From NCBI GenBank assembly GCA_947448095.1, contig CANFNN010000056.1:1-13167 (forward strand): DNA of 13,167 nt, in the 5' to 3' direction. Shown piece after piece: positions 7,023 to 12,875 of this stretch (position 1 is the stretch's first letter; the number at the start of each line of letters is the position of its first letter). The DNA comes from Bacteriovoracaceae bacterium (GTDB lineage: Bacteria; Bdellovibrionota; Bacteriovoracia; Bacteriovoracales; Bacteriovoracaceae). Under the pieces are notes generated by a model, which worked only from the letters and a program-made list of their open reading frames with translations, ran no database searches and was not told the origin of the DNA. Position numbers and translations under genes: made by a program.

Positions 7023-7996
7023 AGATTTTCAATAATCGAATAGAAGTCTGAAGCAGTCTGGGAGAGGAGAAGTTTTCTTCTGATCAACTCGCTGTTTTCA
7101 ATACCATCTAGCATGTAGCGAGAGACGGATTTACTTTGCTTTAGTAAGCCTCGATCGGAAATGTTTTCTTTTTCAAGCTGCATTTTGTATTCACTAAAAA
7201 ACGTTTGGATTTTATCAAAGCGCTCACGTGCTGATTCCTGAAAGTTACCAGACTTATAGTCTTGAGCAATCCATGGAGCCTTAAGTGCGCCTCTGGCAAT
7301 CATCACAGCATGACAGCCAGTTTCTTTAAGCATGCGGTCGATATCATTCAATCCCCAGACATCGCCATTTCCCACGATCGGTACCTTCGAAATTTTTACG
7401 GCTTTTTCGATATAGCTCCATTCGGCAGGAACTTTGTACATCATGTCTCGAGTTCTGCCATGTACGGTAATCATCTCGACACCCTCGTCATTCAATAGCC
7501 GAATAGAGTCTTCAAACTCCAAAGTATTATGAAAGCCGGTTCTAATCTTGGCCGTTAGCCTACCGGTGAAATGTTCTCGAATATTTTTGATTAACGAGCG
7601 CAAGGTATTAAGGTCTAGCAGTAGCGACGATCCTCCGCCGTTTTTCGTCACAGTGTTAGATGGGCATCCAAGATTAATATCCAACCAAGGGTAGCCTAAA
7701 GAAACCAGGTCGGTGACCATCTGAATGGTGAAGGCGCGATGTGAAGTCAGAATCTGAAACATCGTTTTATTTTTGACCCAATCAAATTCAGAAAGCTCCG
7801 CTCCGAAATGGCGAGTGATGTGCTTAAGCGGATATCGGCCAGCAGAGGGAACTCGTAAAAAATCCGTCGCAAGATAGTCCCATTCGGGATACAGCTTCAG
7901 GATTGTTTTTCGAAAAGCCTCATCAGTAATGCCCTCCATTGGGGCAAAAATCAGCGAGCCATAAGGAACTGATGGAAGTGGGGAGGTGTTAGTCAT
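7019..7996 (-). CDS. tRNA-dihydrouridine synthase, DusC-like
   Basis: This is a 325-residue FMN- and NADPH-dependent enzyme that reduces uridines to dihydrouridine in tRNA. Motifs in order: FAPMEGITDEAFRK (FMN site, residues 17-30), TDFLRV at 44-49, DINLGCPSNTVTKNGGGSSL with catalytic Cys111, the TAKIRTG lysine (Lys150), VHGRT with His179, GNGDVW at 209-214 and ARGAL at 234-238. The TDFLRV and GGGSSLL spelling resembles E. coli DusC more than DusA or DusB, though subfamily assignment by eye is tentative. I start it at the ATG at 7996, eleven residues or so before the FMN strand, as is usual. A longer frame from a TTG at 8047 would add 17 poor residues lying inside the upstream gene. The ATG overlaps the stop of the secreted-protein gene by eight bases with no clear ribosome site, implying translational coupling. 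Confidence 0.93.
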   Translation of the reverse strand: MTNTSPLPSVPYGSLIFAPMEGITDEAFRKTILKLYPEWDYLATDFLRVPSAGRYPLKHITRHFGAELSEFDWVKNKTMFQILTSHRAFTIQMVTDLVSLGYPWLDINLGCPSNTVTKNGGGSSLLLDLNTLRSLIKNIREHFTGRLTAKIRTGFHNTLEFEDSIRLLNDEGVEMITVHGRTRDMMYKVPAEWSYIEKAVKISKVPIVGNGDVWGLNDIDRMLKETGCHAVMIARGALKAPWIAQDYKSGNFQESARERFDKIQTFFSEYKMQLEKENISDRGLLKQSKSVSRYMLDGIENSELIRRKLLLSQTASDFYSIIENL

Positions 7997-8360
7997 TATA
8001 GATGCGAGAAAAACAGCTGTACTGGAACTTGAGTCCTGAAAAAACAAGGTTGATCATTAAATCGTTACGAGATTTTCCAATTGCCTCACTCGGAATCGCG
8101 ATACTTCCTTCGCCGTTTTCATTGATTACTTTATAGATGTGATTTGTTCCTTCGATCATTTGAAATTTAATATTTACGAGAATGCGCTCGTCTTCAGGGT
8201 TTTGCATGCCTGATGACAAAAAAAGTGTTCCGCCATCTTCCGTTTGAAGATTTACGACTGCGACATCAGTTGACTCGCCTACAACTGAGCACTGGATATA
8301 TTGACGAGCAAAAACAGACGTTGAGAGTGAAAGCGCAAGAATAAAAAATAAAGTTTTCAT
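7989..8360 (-). CDS. Small secreted protein with two cysteines, unknown function
   Basis: The gene encodes 123 residues. Residues 1-18 (MKTLFFILALSLSTSVFA) are a textbook signal peptide with cleavage before Arg19, so the mature protein of about 105 residues is periplasmic or exported. It contains exactly two cysteines outside the signal, Cys24 in QYIQCSV and Cys116 in FQYSCFS, which could join the two ends by a disulfide. Alternating hydrophobic and polar stretches (DVAVVNLQTEDGGTLFLSS, RILVNIKFQMIEG) suggest a small beta-rich domain. I chose the ATG at 8360 because GGAG lies six bases upstream. The ATG four codons earlier at 8372 has no ribosome site and would place ENP before the signal. 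The coding end overlaps the dus start by eight bases, so dus depends on this transcript. No family is recognised. Confidence 0.8.
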   Translation of the reverse strand: MKTLFFILALSLSTSVFARQYIQCSVVGESTDVAVVNLQTEDGGTLFLSSGMQNPEDERILVNIKFQMIEGTNHIYKVINENGEGSIAIPSEAIGKSRNDLMINLVFSGLKFQYSCFSRIYND

Positions 8361-8381
8361 TGGATTCTCCATTCGAATTAG

Positions 8382-8401
8382 GTGTTTGATTTATCAAACA
8401 C
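8382..8401. promoter_or_regulatory. Palindromic operator-like site between divergent secreted-protein and SPFH genes
   Basis: GTGTTTGATTTATCAAACAC is palindromic except for its two central bases, with 9-bp arms. It lies in the 85-bp gap between the minus-strand secreted-protein gene and the plus-strand SPFH gene. It overlaps the candidate SPFH -35 and spacer. Its core TGTTTGA-N4-TCAAACA is identical to the core of the palindrome in the bfd promoter, which argues for a shared regulator rather than a chance repeat or an RNA hairpin. Confidence 0.6.
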
Positions 8402-8413
8402 TTTCTGTAAAGT
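8386..8413 (+). promoter_or_regulatory. Candidate SPFH promoter overlapped by the palindrome
   Basis: TTGATT at 8386-8391 and TAAAGT at 8408-8413 are 16 bases apart, each matching four of six consensus bases. The predicted transcript would start near 8420 and carry the GGAG ribosome site at 8435-8438. The match is modest. The better -10 word TATAAT at 8428-8433 sits too close to the gene to leave that ribosome site in the transcript. Confidence 0.3.
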
Positions 8414-8445
8414 GAAGGATAAACCATTATAATTGGAGATAGCAA

Positions 8446-9240
8446 ATGGATCCTAAAATACAACAAAAACTCATAGTGCTGGGGAGCATAATTCTTCTCA
8501 CGATAGTTTTAGTGATGTCCTCATCCTATGTGATTCCACCTGGTCACAGAGGTGTTTTGGTAACAATGGGAAAAGTTTCACCAATTTTTGCTCCCGAAGG
8601 CTTTGGAGTAAAAACTCCCTTTATAACGGACGTTTTACCGGTCTCGGTGAGACAACAGACAAAATCAACAGAGGCCGATTGCTATTCATCTGATCTTCAA
8701 CAAATTAAAATTGAACTTCGCGTTCTGTACCGAATTCCCGAAAATATGATTGTGAGAAATTTTCAAGATTATTCTGGAGATCCCTTTGATAGTCTTATCG
8801 CTCCAAGAGTTGCCGAAGCCTTGAAAGAAGTGACTGCTCTTCAAAGTGCCGAACAAATTGTGAAGAAAAGAGAGGAGATTAAGTCTACAGCTTTAAGTGC
8901 CGCACGTTTAAAAATTGGAAATCTCATCGTGATTGAAGATTTGGTGATTCAGGATGTTTCTTTATCTAAAGAACTTGAATCGGCAATTGAAGCTAAAATG
9001 GTGCAAGAGCAGGAAGCTGCGAAAGCAAAATTCATTCAACAAAAAGCTGAGATTGAAGCCAATACGGCGATCATTAAGGCCAAAGGCGAAGCCGAGGCAA
9101 TTCGAGTCAGAGGAAAGGCCCTGCAGGAAAGTCCTGGTCTCGTGCAGTTACAAATTGTTGAAAAATGGAACGGAGTTTCTCCACTAGTTATTGGGGCCGG
9201 TGGAAGTGGTGCTAATATTCTTCTTCCTCTTAAGCAATAA
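8446..9240 (+). CDS. Prohibitin-family (SPFH/Band 7) membrane protein
   Basis: This is a 264-residue SPFH-domain protein. Residues 9-25 form a membrane anchor with a short cytoplasmic N terminus, so the rest is probably periplasmic. The SPFH fold begins at IPPGHRGVLVTMGKVSP and continues through VRQQTKSTEADCYSSDLQQIKIELRVLYRI and an IAPRVAEALKEVTALQSAEQIVKKREEI segment, the prohibitin signature region. Residues about 175-225 are an Ala/Glu/Lys-rich coiled coil (EAKMVQEQEAAKAKFIQQ) typical of the oligomerising stalk. Such proteins assemble into rings or cages that organise membrane domains and modulate membrane proteases such as FtsH; that function is known from the family and not shown here. 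GGAG lies seven bases before the ATG. The gene is divergent from the secreted-protein gene, and the shared palindrome lies in its promoter region. No NfeD-type partner gene is adjacent. Confidence 0.9.
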   Translation: MDPKIQQKLIVLGSIILLTIVLVMSSSYVIPPGHRGVLVTMGKVSPIFAPEGFGVKTPFITDVLPVSVRQQTKSTEADCYSSDLQQIKIELRVLYRIPENMIVRNFQDYSGDPFDSLIAPRVAEALKEVTALQSAEQIVKKREEIKSTALSAARLKIGNLIVIEDLVIQDVSLSKELESAIEAKMVQEQEAAKAKFIQQKAEIEANTAIIKAKGEAEAIRVRGKALQESPGLVQLQIVEKWNGVSPLVIGAGGSGANILLPLKQ

Positions 9241-9265
9241 TAACGCGTTCTGTTGTATGTAAAAA

Positions 9266-9296
9266 TTGCTCTCTTAAGGTGATCTTTTTTTACAAA
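9266..9296 (+). promoter_or_regulatory. Weak candidate promoter for the PLD-like/lipoprotein operon
   Basis: TTGCTC at 9266-9271 is followed by TACAAA at 9291-9296 with a long 19-base spacer, or by TTTACA at 9289-9294 with 17 bases. Either would start transcription near 9301, immediately before the hairpin at 9304-9343. The position is appealing but the sequence match is weak. Confidence 0.25.
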
Positions 9297-9303
9297 TGAA
9301 TGA

Positions 9304-9343
9304 CTCCGAGATAGCTAGAAGTAAAATTCCAGCTCTCTCGGAG
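9304..9343 (+). promoter_or_regulatory. Leader hairpin that would mask the ribosome site of the PLD-like gene
   Basis: CTCCGAGA (9304-9311) pairs perfectly with TCTCGGAG (9336-9343). Inside, AGCT (9313-9316) pairs with AGCT (9331-9334) and GAA (9318-9320) with TTC (9327-9329). Single mismatches separate the three stems and the apical loop is GTAAAA. The GGAG at 9340-9343, eight bases before the ATG at 9352, is the only good ribosome site and is base-paired in the outer stem. There is no following U-tract, so it is not a normal terminator. A translational switch such as an RNA thermometer or protein-bound leader is the leading reading; a DNA operator is the alternative. Confidence 0.5.
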
Positions 9344-9351
9344 ATTTATTC

Positions 9352-10632
9352 ATGAAAAAGACCTTCGTTTTGTTTCTTAGTTTGGCCTCACTCAATAGTT
9401 GGGCCATTAAACTTTCAGATTATAAACCATTCAATTTTGAGCCACTTTTTACCAATCCTGTTTGTGCAACTTACTCTTATGCCACTCCTGTCATCACTAT
9501 CAATGGCTCAACAGTTACTTCTAAACCCAAAAACGTTTATTGTAAGCCTTCTGATGAAGAAGTCTCAGTCGCTAGAAGCACTTCGCCTCAGTATAGGATT
9601 ATTGAATGGGTTTCGGACAAAGACACAAAAGAACTCTATCTGGCCTATTTAAGCTTTAGTTCAAAAAATGTTTCAGCTGCTCTTTGTAATGCTGTCAAAA
9701 AAGGCGTCAAGCTCTCTATCGTTTTAGACGGTGGCGAAGATACTTTGAATCATCCCGTTCTTAATCCGGCTGCCGAAGGCCTCAAAAAATGTGGCGAGAA
9801 TCTGGTTAAAGTCACTTACCGTGGCAGCACAACCGGGCTTGGCTATGCTCATAATAAAATTTTAATGGTTAATCCTGGAGCTAAGGTTTCTAAGATTCTT
9901 TTTTCTTCAGGAAATATGACTAGTGGAACAAGTATCAATCATGAGAACTGGAATTTTATTACCACCTCAGGAGATTCCTATTTTTCTCAGGCCCATAAAT
10001 GTGTCATTGAATCAATGATAGAGGCCGGTGATACTAAGGCCAATTTTACAAAATCATTGAATGCTTGCCGCTCTCTTATAAAAGCGGAACAAGAATCTGA
10101 TATTCAAGTTTTCTTCTCGCCGGTTGATGGGGATAAGGCCCTCCAAAAAGTTACCGAAGCGGGTAACAAGGCCAAATTAATCGAGGCCATGTCTCATCGT
10201 TTTTCAGGCCAATTAGCAGCGCTTTATATGAAACTGTTAGACGATAAAAAGCCTATAAAATTTATTCTTGATGATGATATCTACTGGTCAGTTAAGCGCC
10301 GAGAAAATATCGGACGCAACACTTCGATTGAAGCTTTCAAAATTTATAAAGATCTCATCAATAAAGGCATGAATACAAAGTTTCTTCAAACGAACCAAAA
10401 CGTATTTCAACTGCAGCACAATAAATTTATGATTTTTACCTTTGATCAAGGTGGAGCCGTTTTTAATGGAGCTGGTAACTTTACGACTGCAGCTTTTACG
10501 AAAAACTTTGAAAACTTCTACTATATTACTATTCCAGAAGTGGTTGCGGCCTATAATACACAGTACGATCTTTATTTTGATAAGATGGCCACTTCAGAAG
10601 ACGAGATGCCTAGGGATTACGTTCTACCATAA
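9352..10632 (+). CDS. Secreted phospholipase D-like (PLD/HKD superfamily) protein
   Basis: The gene encodes 426 residues. Residues 1-18 (MKKTFVLFLSLASLNSWA) are a signal peptide. The mature protein has six cysteines (38, 64, 112, 147, 217, 239), suggesting disulfides outside the cytoplasm. Two PLD-type repeats are visible: repeat 1 has AHNKILMVN (His167, Lys169) then SSGNMTSG; repeat 2 has QHNKFMIFT (His356, Lys358) then NGAGNFTTAAF. The His and Lys of both HxK motifs are present. The usual Asp five positions after the Lys is Asn174 in repeat 1 and Thr363 in repeat 2. Relatives cleave phosphodiesters in phospholipids or nucleic acids. The substrate here is unknown, and a nuclease or lipase acting on prey or external material is an inference. 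The leader hairpin may control translation. The stop shares a base with the next start (TAATG), coupling it to the lipoprotein. Confidence 0.82.
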   Translation: MKKTFVLFLSLASLNSWAIKLSDYKPFNFEPLFTNPVCATYSYATPVITINGSTVTSKPKNVYCKPSDEEVSVARSTSPQYRIIEWVSDKDTKELYLAYLSFSSKNVSAALCNAVKKGVKLSIVLDGGEDTLNHPVLNPAAEGLKKCGENLVKVTYRGSTTGLGYAHNKILMVNPGAKVSKILFSSGNMTSGTSINHENWNFITTSGDSYFSQAHKCVIESMIEAGDTKANFTKSLNACRSLIKAEQESDIQVFFSPVDGDKALQKVTEAGNKAKLIEAMSHRFSGQLAALYMKLLDDKKPIKFILDDDIYWSVKRRENIGRNTSIEAFKIYKDLINKGMNTKFLQTNQNVFQLQHNKFMIFTFDQGGAVFNGAGNFTTAAFTKNFENFYYITIPEVVAAYNTQYDLYFDKMATSEDEMPRDYVLP

Positions 10633-11453
10633 TGAAGAATTTATTTTTAACCCTCATCTTACTTGCGATTTTTTCCTGCACAACGACCACTCAGGTCGTT
10701 GATGTTGCGTCTTTAAACCAAAAGACCCAAAAGATTTTAGGGCAAGCAGAAAAAGGACTCCAAAGAGTTGAGAGTGATTTTTCTGAGCATGAACAAGTTT
10801 TAATCAAATGGGGCGATGATAAAGGCCGGCAAAATCTAAAGCGAATGTTGGTGGTAAAACAGAATCTGACTCAGAACTATATTCGGCTCAAAGAAGATTT
10901 TGAAGGCAATCCTTACAGTGAAAAATTAAAAATCTCTTCTAAAGAAAAAGAATACTCAGGCTTCAATAAGTATCAGAACGGATTAAACGCCCGCTTTGAA
11001 GTTTTGGACAAGCAATTTGACTCCTATAAATCTGAAAGCCTTAAGCTTAATGCCTACCTTGAAACTAAATCTTTATACCGAATTAATCCGCAGCATCTGA
11101 GAGATGATTTCATCAACTCTTTAAACGAAGCCAAGAGCATGCAGTTGGTAATTAAAAACAAACTCATGGATTACAACGTTAAATTCAATCAATCATCTAT
11201 TGATGAGAGTCAAAAAGTTCAGCAGAAACTGCTTATTCAGGAATTAGTGAAAATTGTTGAGCAGATGGAAGATGAGACTTTTAGACTTCAGCGTCTTTTC
11301 AATCGAGTCATGAATGAAATCAATACGGGAGTTAAATTTGTTACCCCTAAAATGAAGTCTTATAATTATTTGGGTCAAATCGAAAAGAAAATGAGATCAA
11401 TTCAGGCCAGGCGAGACGAGTTTAATTTAAAATCCAAAAATCTCAATTTTTAA
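10632..11453 (+). CDS. Coiled-coil lipoprotein, unknown function
   Basis: This is a 273-residue protein. Residues 1-15 are a lipoprotein signal ending in LAIFS, followed by Cys16 and a Thr-rich TTTT linker. The Phe before Ser-Cys makes the lipobox slightly unusual. The residue after the cysteine is Thr, not Asp, so by the E. coli rule it would go to the outer membrane. The rest is almost entirely helical and highly charged, with long heptad-like stretches (for example QKVQQKLLIQELVKIVEQ and ETFRLQRLFNRVMNEI). It contains no further cysteine. No family is recognised; the pattern is that of an elongated periplasmic coiled-coil protein. Its ATG overlaps the stop of the PLD-like gene by one base and has no separate strong ribosome site. 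The two are therefore probably made in fixed proportion and may act at the same surface, which is inference. A terminator follows directly. Confidence 0.8.
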   Translation: MKNLFLTLILLAIFSCTTTTQVVDVASLNQKTQKILGQAEKGLQRVESDFSEHEQVLIKWGDDKGRQNLKRMLVVKQNLTQNYIRLKEDFEGNPYSEKLKISSKEKEYSGFNKYQNGLNARFEVLDKQFDSYKSESLKLNAYLETKSLYRINPQHLRDDFINSLNEAKSMQLVIKNKLMDYNVKFNQSSIDESQKVQQKLLIQELVKIVEQMEDETFRLQRLFNRVMNEINTGVKFVTPKMKSYNYLGQIEKKMRSIQARRDEFNLKSKNLNF

Positions 11454-11458
11454 AGACC

Positions 11459-11488
11459 AAAAAAAAGGCTCCTTTCGGAGCCATTCTT
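11459..11488. terminator. Bidirectional rho-independent terminator
   Basis: GGCTCC at 11467-11472 and GGAGCC at 11477-11482 form a 6-bp GC-rich stem around TTTC. Eight A's at 11459-11466 give a U-run for minus-strand transcripts ending bfr. The ATTCTTTTATT side gives a poorer U-tract for plus-strand transcripts ending the lipoprotein operon. It sits exactly between the convergent stop codons. Confidence 0.9.
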
Positions 11489-11974
11489 TTATTCTGCGCC
11501 TTTATCAGGCTCCATTTGTGATTGCATGTAATTTTGAACACCCACGGCCTTAAGCAGGTCCCGTTGAGTTTCTAGCCAATCCACATGATGCTCTTCTGAT
11601 TTAAGAATCGAAAGAAACAAATCGCGAGAGGCATAGTCATGTTCTGCTTCTGCTATTTGGATACATTTTTTTAGCTGAGGAACCGCTTCATATTCCACTT
11701 CTAGGTCGGCCGCAATTACTTCCGCTACATTTTGTCCGATCCGAACTTTATTTAATTTTTGAACATTCGGAAGTCCTTCTAAAAAGAGGATTCGCTTAAT
11801 AACCATATCTGAATGTTTCATCTCATCAATTGAGGCTGCGTATTCTAATTTTCCTAATTTTTCTAGGCCCCAGTTTTGAAGCATCCGGGCATGAAGGAAG
11901 TATTGGTTAATCGCTGTTAACTCGTTCGTAAGTACGGCGTTAAGAGCATCGATAACGACTTGAGAGCCTTTCAT
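11489..11974 (-). CDS. bfr: Bacterioferritin
   Basis: This 161-residue heme-containing ferritin forms a 24-subunit shell that oxidises and stores iron. All six ferroxidase ligands fall at the canonical E. coli numbers: Glu18, Glu51, His54, Glu94, Glu127 and His130. Met52, the axial ligand of the intersubunit heme, is present in IDEMKHSD, which separates it from plain ferritins. Length is standard. GAGGTG lies seven bases upstream of the ATG. The gene lies 78 bases downstream of bfd on the same strand and has its own predicted promoter in that gap, so it can be expressed with or without bfd. Iron held in the shell is released through reduction by the bfd product, making the pair one functional unit. 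No clear Fur box is visible near its start. Confidence 0.97.
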   Translation of the reverse strand: MKGSQVVIDALNAVLTNELTAINQYFLHARMLQNWGLEKLGKLEYAASIDEMKHSDMVIKRILFLEGLPNVQKLNKVRIGQNVAEVIAADLEVEYEAVPQLKKCIQIAEAEHDYASRDLFLSILKSEEHHVDWLETQRDLLKAVGVQNYMQSQMEPDKGAE

Positions 11975-12007
11975 AAATTCACCTCAGGATTCAAAAATAT
12001 TGAGCCC

Positions 12008-12036
12008 ATTGTAGAAGAGGTGAGAGGAAGATGCAA
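12008..12036 (-). promoter_or_regulatory. Predicted bfr promoter
   Basis: On the minus strand TTGCAT (12036-12031) and TACAAT (12013-12008) are 17 bases apart; the -10 matches five of six consensus bases. Transcription would start near 12001, leaving a leader of about 27 bases with the GAGGTG ribosome site. The site lies in the bfd-bfr gap, so bfr can be transcribed independently of bfd. Confidence 0.55.
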
Positions 12037-12052
12037 AAGAGTTTGAGGGGGA

Positions 12053-12259
12053 CTAAGGATTATTTGAGGAGTCTTTCATTTCAAAGGGAGTGCGAGCGTT
12101 AACTTCAAGCAGAGTCTTCACGGCATCTTCGACACAGGTGCCACAATCAGAACCAACTCCCAAGGCCTTGAGGATTTCCTTAGGGTTGTTCGAGTTACGT
12201 GAGGTCACCGCGTCCACGATTTGTTTTTCCGTTATGCCCTTGCAGATACAAACATACAT
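12053..12259 (-). CDS. bfd: Bacterioferritin-associated ferredoxin
   Basis: This is a 68-residue [2Fe-2S] protein. The four cluster cysteines are in the diagnostic arrangement: Cys4 and Cys6 in MYVCICKGIT, then Cys39 and Cys42 in GSDCGTCV. This BFD-like fold docks on bacterioferritin and passes electrons to the stored ferric core, so iron is mobilised when the cell needs it. The last ten residues (PFEMKDSSNNP) are a polar tail slightly beyond the compact domain. An AAGGAAG ribosome site lies about nine bases before the ATG. Its predicted promoter is overlapped by a 28-base palindrome, so expression is probably repressed or activated by a dimeric protein separately from bfr. In many bacteria bfd is induced by iron lack through Fur, but the palindrome seen here does not look like a Fur box. 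Confidence 0.95.
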   Translation of the reverse strand: MYVCICKGITEKQIVDAVTSRNSNNPKEILKALGVGSDCGTCVEDAVKTLLEVNARTPFEMKDSSNNP

Positions 12260-12283
12260 AGTAAGTCTTCCTTCTATGGATAG

Positions 12284-12312
12284 ACTATACGCTTGTTTGA
12301 TGGTTCAAACAA
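12284..12312 (-). promoter_or_regulatory. Predicted bfd promoter
   Basis: On the minus strand TTGTTT (12312-12307) and TATAGT (12289-12284) are exactly 17 bases apart. The -10 matches five of six consensus bases; the -35 matches only three. Transcription would start near 12277, about 18 bases before the bfd ATG. The -35 and spacer lie inside the palindrome at 12289-12316. Confidence 0.6.
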
Positions 12313-12316
12313 GCGT
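12289..12316. promoter_or_regulatory. Perfect 12-bp palindrome over the bfd promoter (operator-like)
   Basis: ACGCTTGTTTGA at 12289-12300 and TCAAACAAGCGT at 12305-12316 are exact reverse complements around TGGT. Viewed from bfd, the palindrome covers the -35 and the whole spacer and touches the first base of the -10, where a repressor would block polymerase. In the bfd direction no U-run follows it, so it is not a terminator of the upstream Nudix gene. Its core TGTTTGA-N4-TCAAACA repeats at 8383-8400. Confidence 0.65.
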
Positions 12317-12365
12317 TTTAAGGGGGTAGTGTAATGTTTGCCTAGCTTAACCTGAATTTAAGCGC

Positions 12366-12875
12366 TTAGATTGATTTTAAATGCTGATAAAGCCGGAAAA
12401 AGCCAAGTGTCGACATGGACCAGCGGATTTCATCATTCAAGAACTTTTCTCTCAGTTCCTCGAGATCAAAGGCCTTGATCGAGAGAATTGTCTCTTCTCC
12501 GTCTGGGTTCGGAAGCTTGGAAGGGATTAGGCCTCGGGCGATATAAAAGTCTTGCTGGTTATTCACAGTGCCAGATGCTTTCATGGTCCAAAACTTTTCC
12601 ATGTGATGGGCCCTAAAACCGATCTCCTCTTGCATCTCTCGCTGCGCGTTTTCTTCAGAGGTTCCTTTGTCTAGTTCGAGAATTCCCGAAACAGGTTTGA
12701 TTCTTTGGGGAGGATTTTCATGCGGGCGCTTCTCTTCAATCATGAGAATTTGCCCTTTCTCATTAATCGGAAAAATGATGACTCCCGAAGGAAGATAGAC
12801 CCTTTCCCAATTGATGCCTTCAATTTTTTCTTCGGTCACTCGAACTATCTGACCTTTATAAACTTCCCGCTCCAT
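12366..12875 (-). CDS. Nudix hydrolase, ADP-ribose pyrophosphatase-like
   Basis: This 169-residue Nudix protein probably cleaves a nucleoside diphosphate linked to another group. The overall plan is that of the ADP-ribose pyrophosphatase group. It has an N-terminal strand domain (REVYKGQIVRVTEE), VIIFPINEKGQILMIEEKRP, the Nudix box ending REMQEEIGF (Arg79, Glu80, Glu83, Glu84), and a C-terminal NPDGEETI acidic segment near 123-130. The metal-binding REXXEE part is intact. The first half is irregular: SGILELDKGTSEENAQ is one residue longer than the usual G-x5-E-x7 spacing, and the usual Glu eight residues before the Arg is Gly71. It may still be active. GGGAG lies four bases before the ATG, inside the hydrolase gene, which it overlaps by 20 bases. 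The two are therefore co-transcribed. The substrate is not determined by the sequence. Confidence 0.88.
   Translation of the reverse strand: MEREVYKGQIVRVTEEKIEGINWERVYLPSGVIIFPINEKGQILMIEEKRPHENPPQRIKPVSGILELDKGTSEENAQREMQEEIGFRAHHMEKFWTMKASGTVNNQQDFYIARGLIPSKLPNPDGEETILSIKAFDLEELREKFLNDEIRWSMSTLGFFRLYQHLKSI

Noticed and set aside
7997..8047. A longer dus product starting at TTG 8047.
   Set aside because: The extra 17 residues (beginning MFFQDSSSST) lie in the coding end of the upstream gene, lack a ribosome site, and exceed the usual short N terminus before the FMN strand.
8382..8401. The palindrome read as an FNR or DNR box, since TTGAT and ATCAA are present.
   Set aside because: The half sites are separated by two bases instead of four, and the second copy of the motif at 12294-12311 does not keep the T before the spacer on both sides, so the shared consensus is not FNR-like.
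8428..8433. A perfect TATAAT as the SPFH -10 box.
   Set aside because: It would start the transcript near 8440, after the GGAG ribosome site at 8435-8438, and no -35 stands at the right distance.
11975..12052. A Fur box in front of bfr.
   Set aside because: No GATAAT-type repeats can be found in the bfd-bfr gap; only an ordinary promoter is visible.
12289..12320. The palindrome followed by TTTTA could be a rho-independent terminator on the plus strand.
   Set aside because: No plus-strand gene lies upstream of it, and on the minus strand, where the genes are, no U-run follows the stem. Its position over the bfd -35 and spacer fits an operator better.
12345..12363. GCTTAA and TTAAGC inverted repeat as the terminator of the Nudix gene.
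   Set aside because: It is an AT-rich six-base stem with a seven-base loop and no U-run on the minus strand; partly inside the coding end region. Too weak to call.
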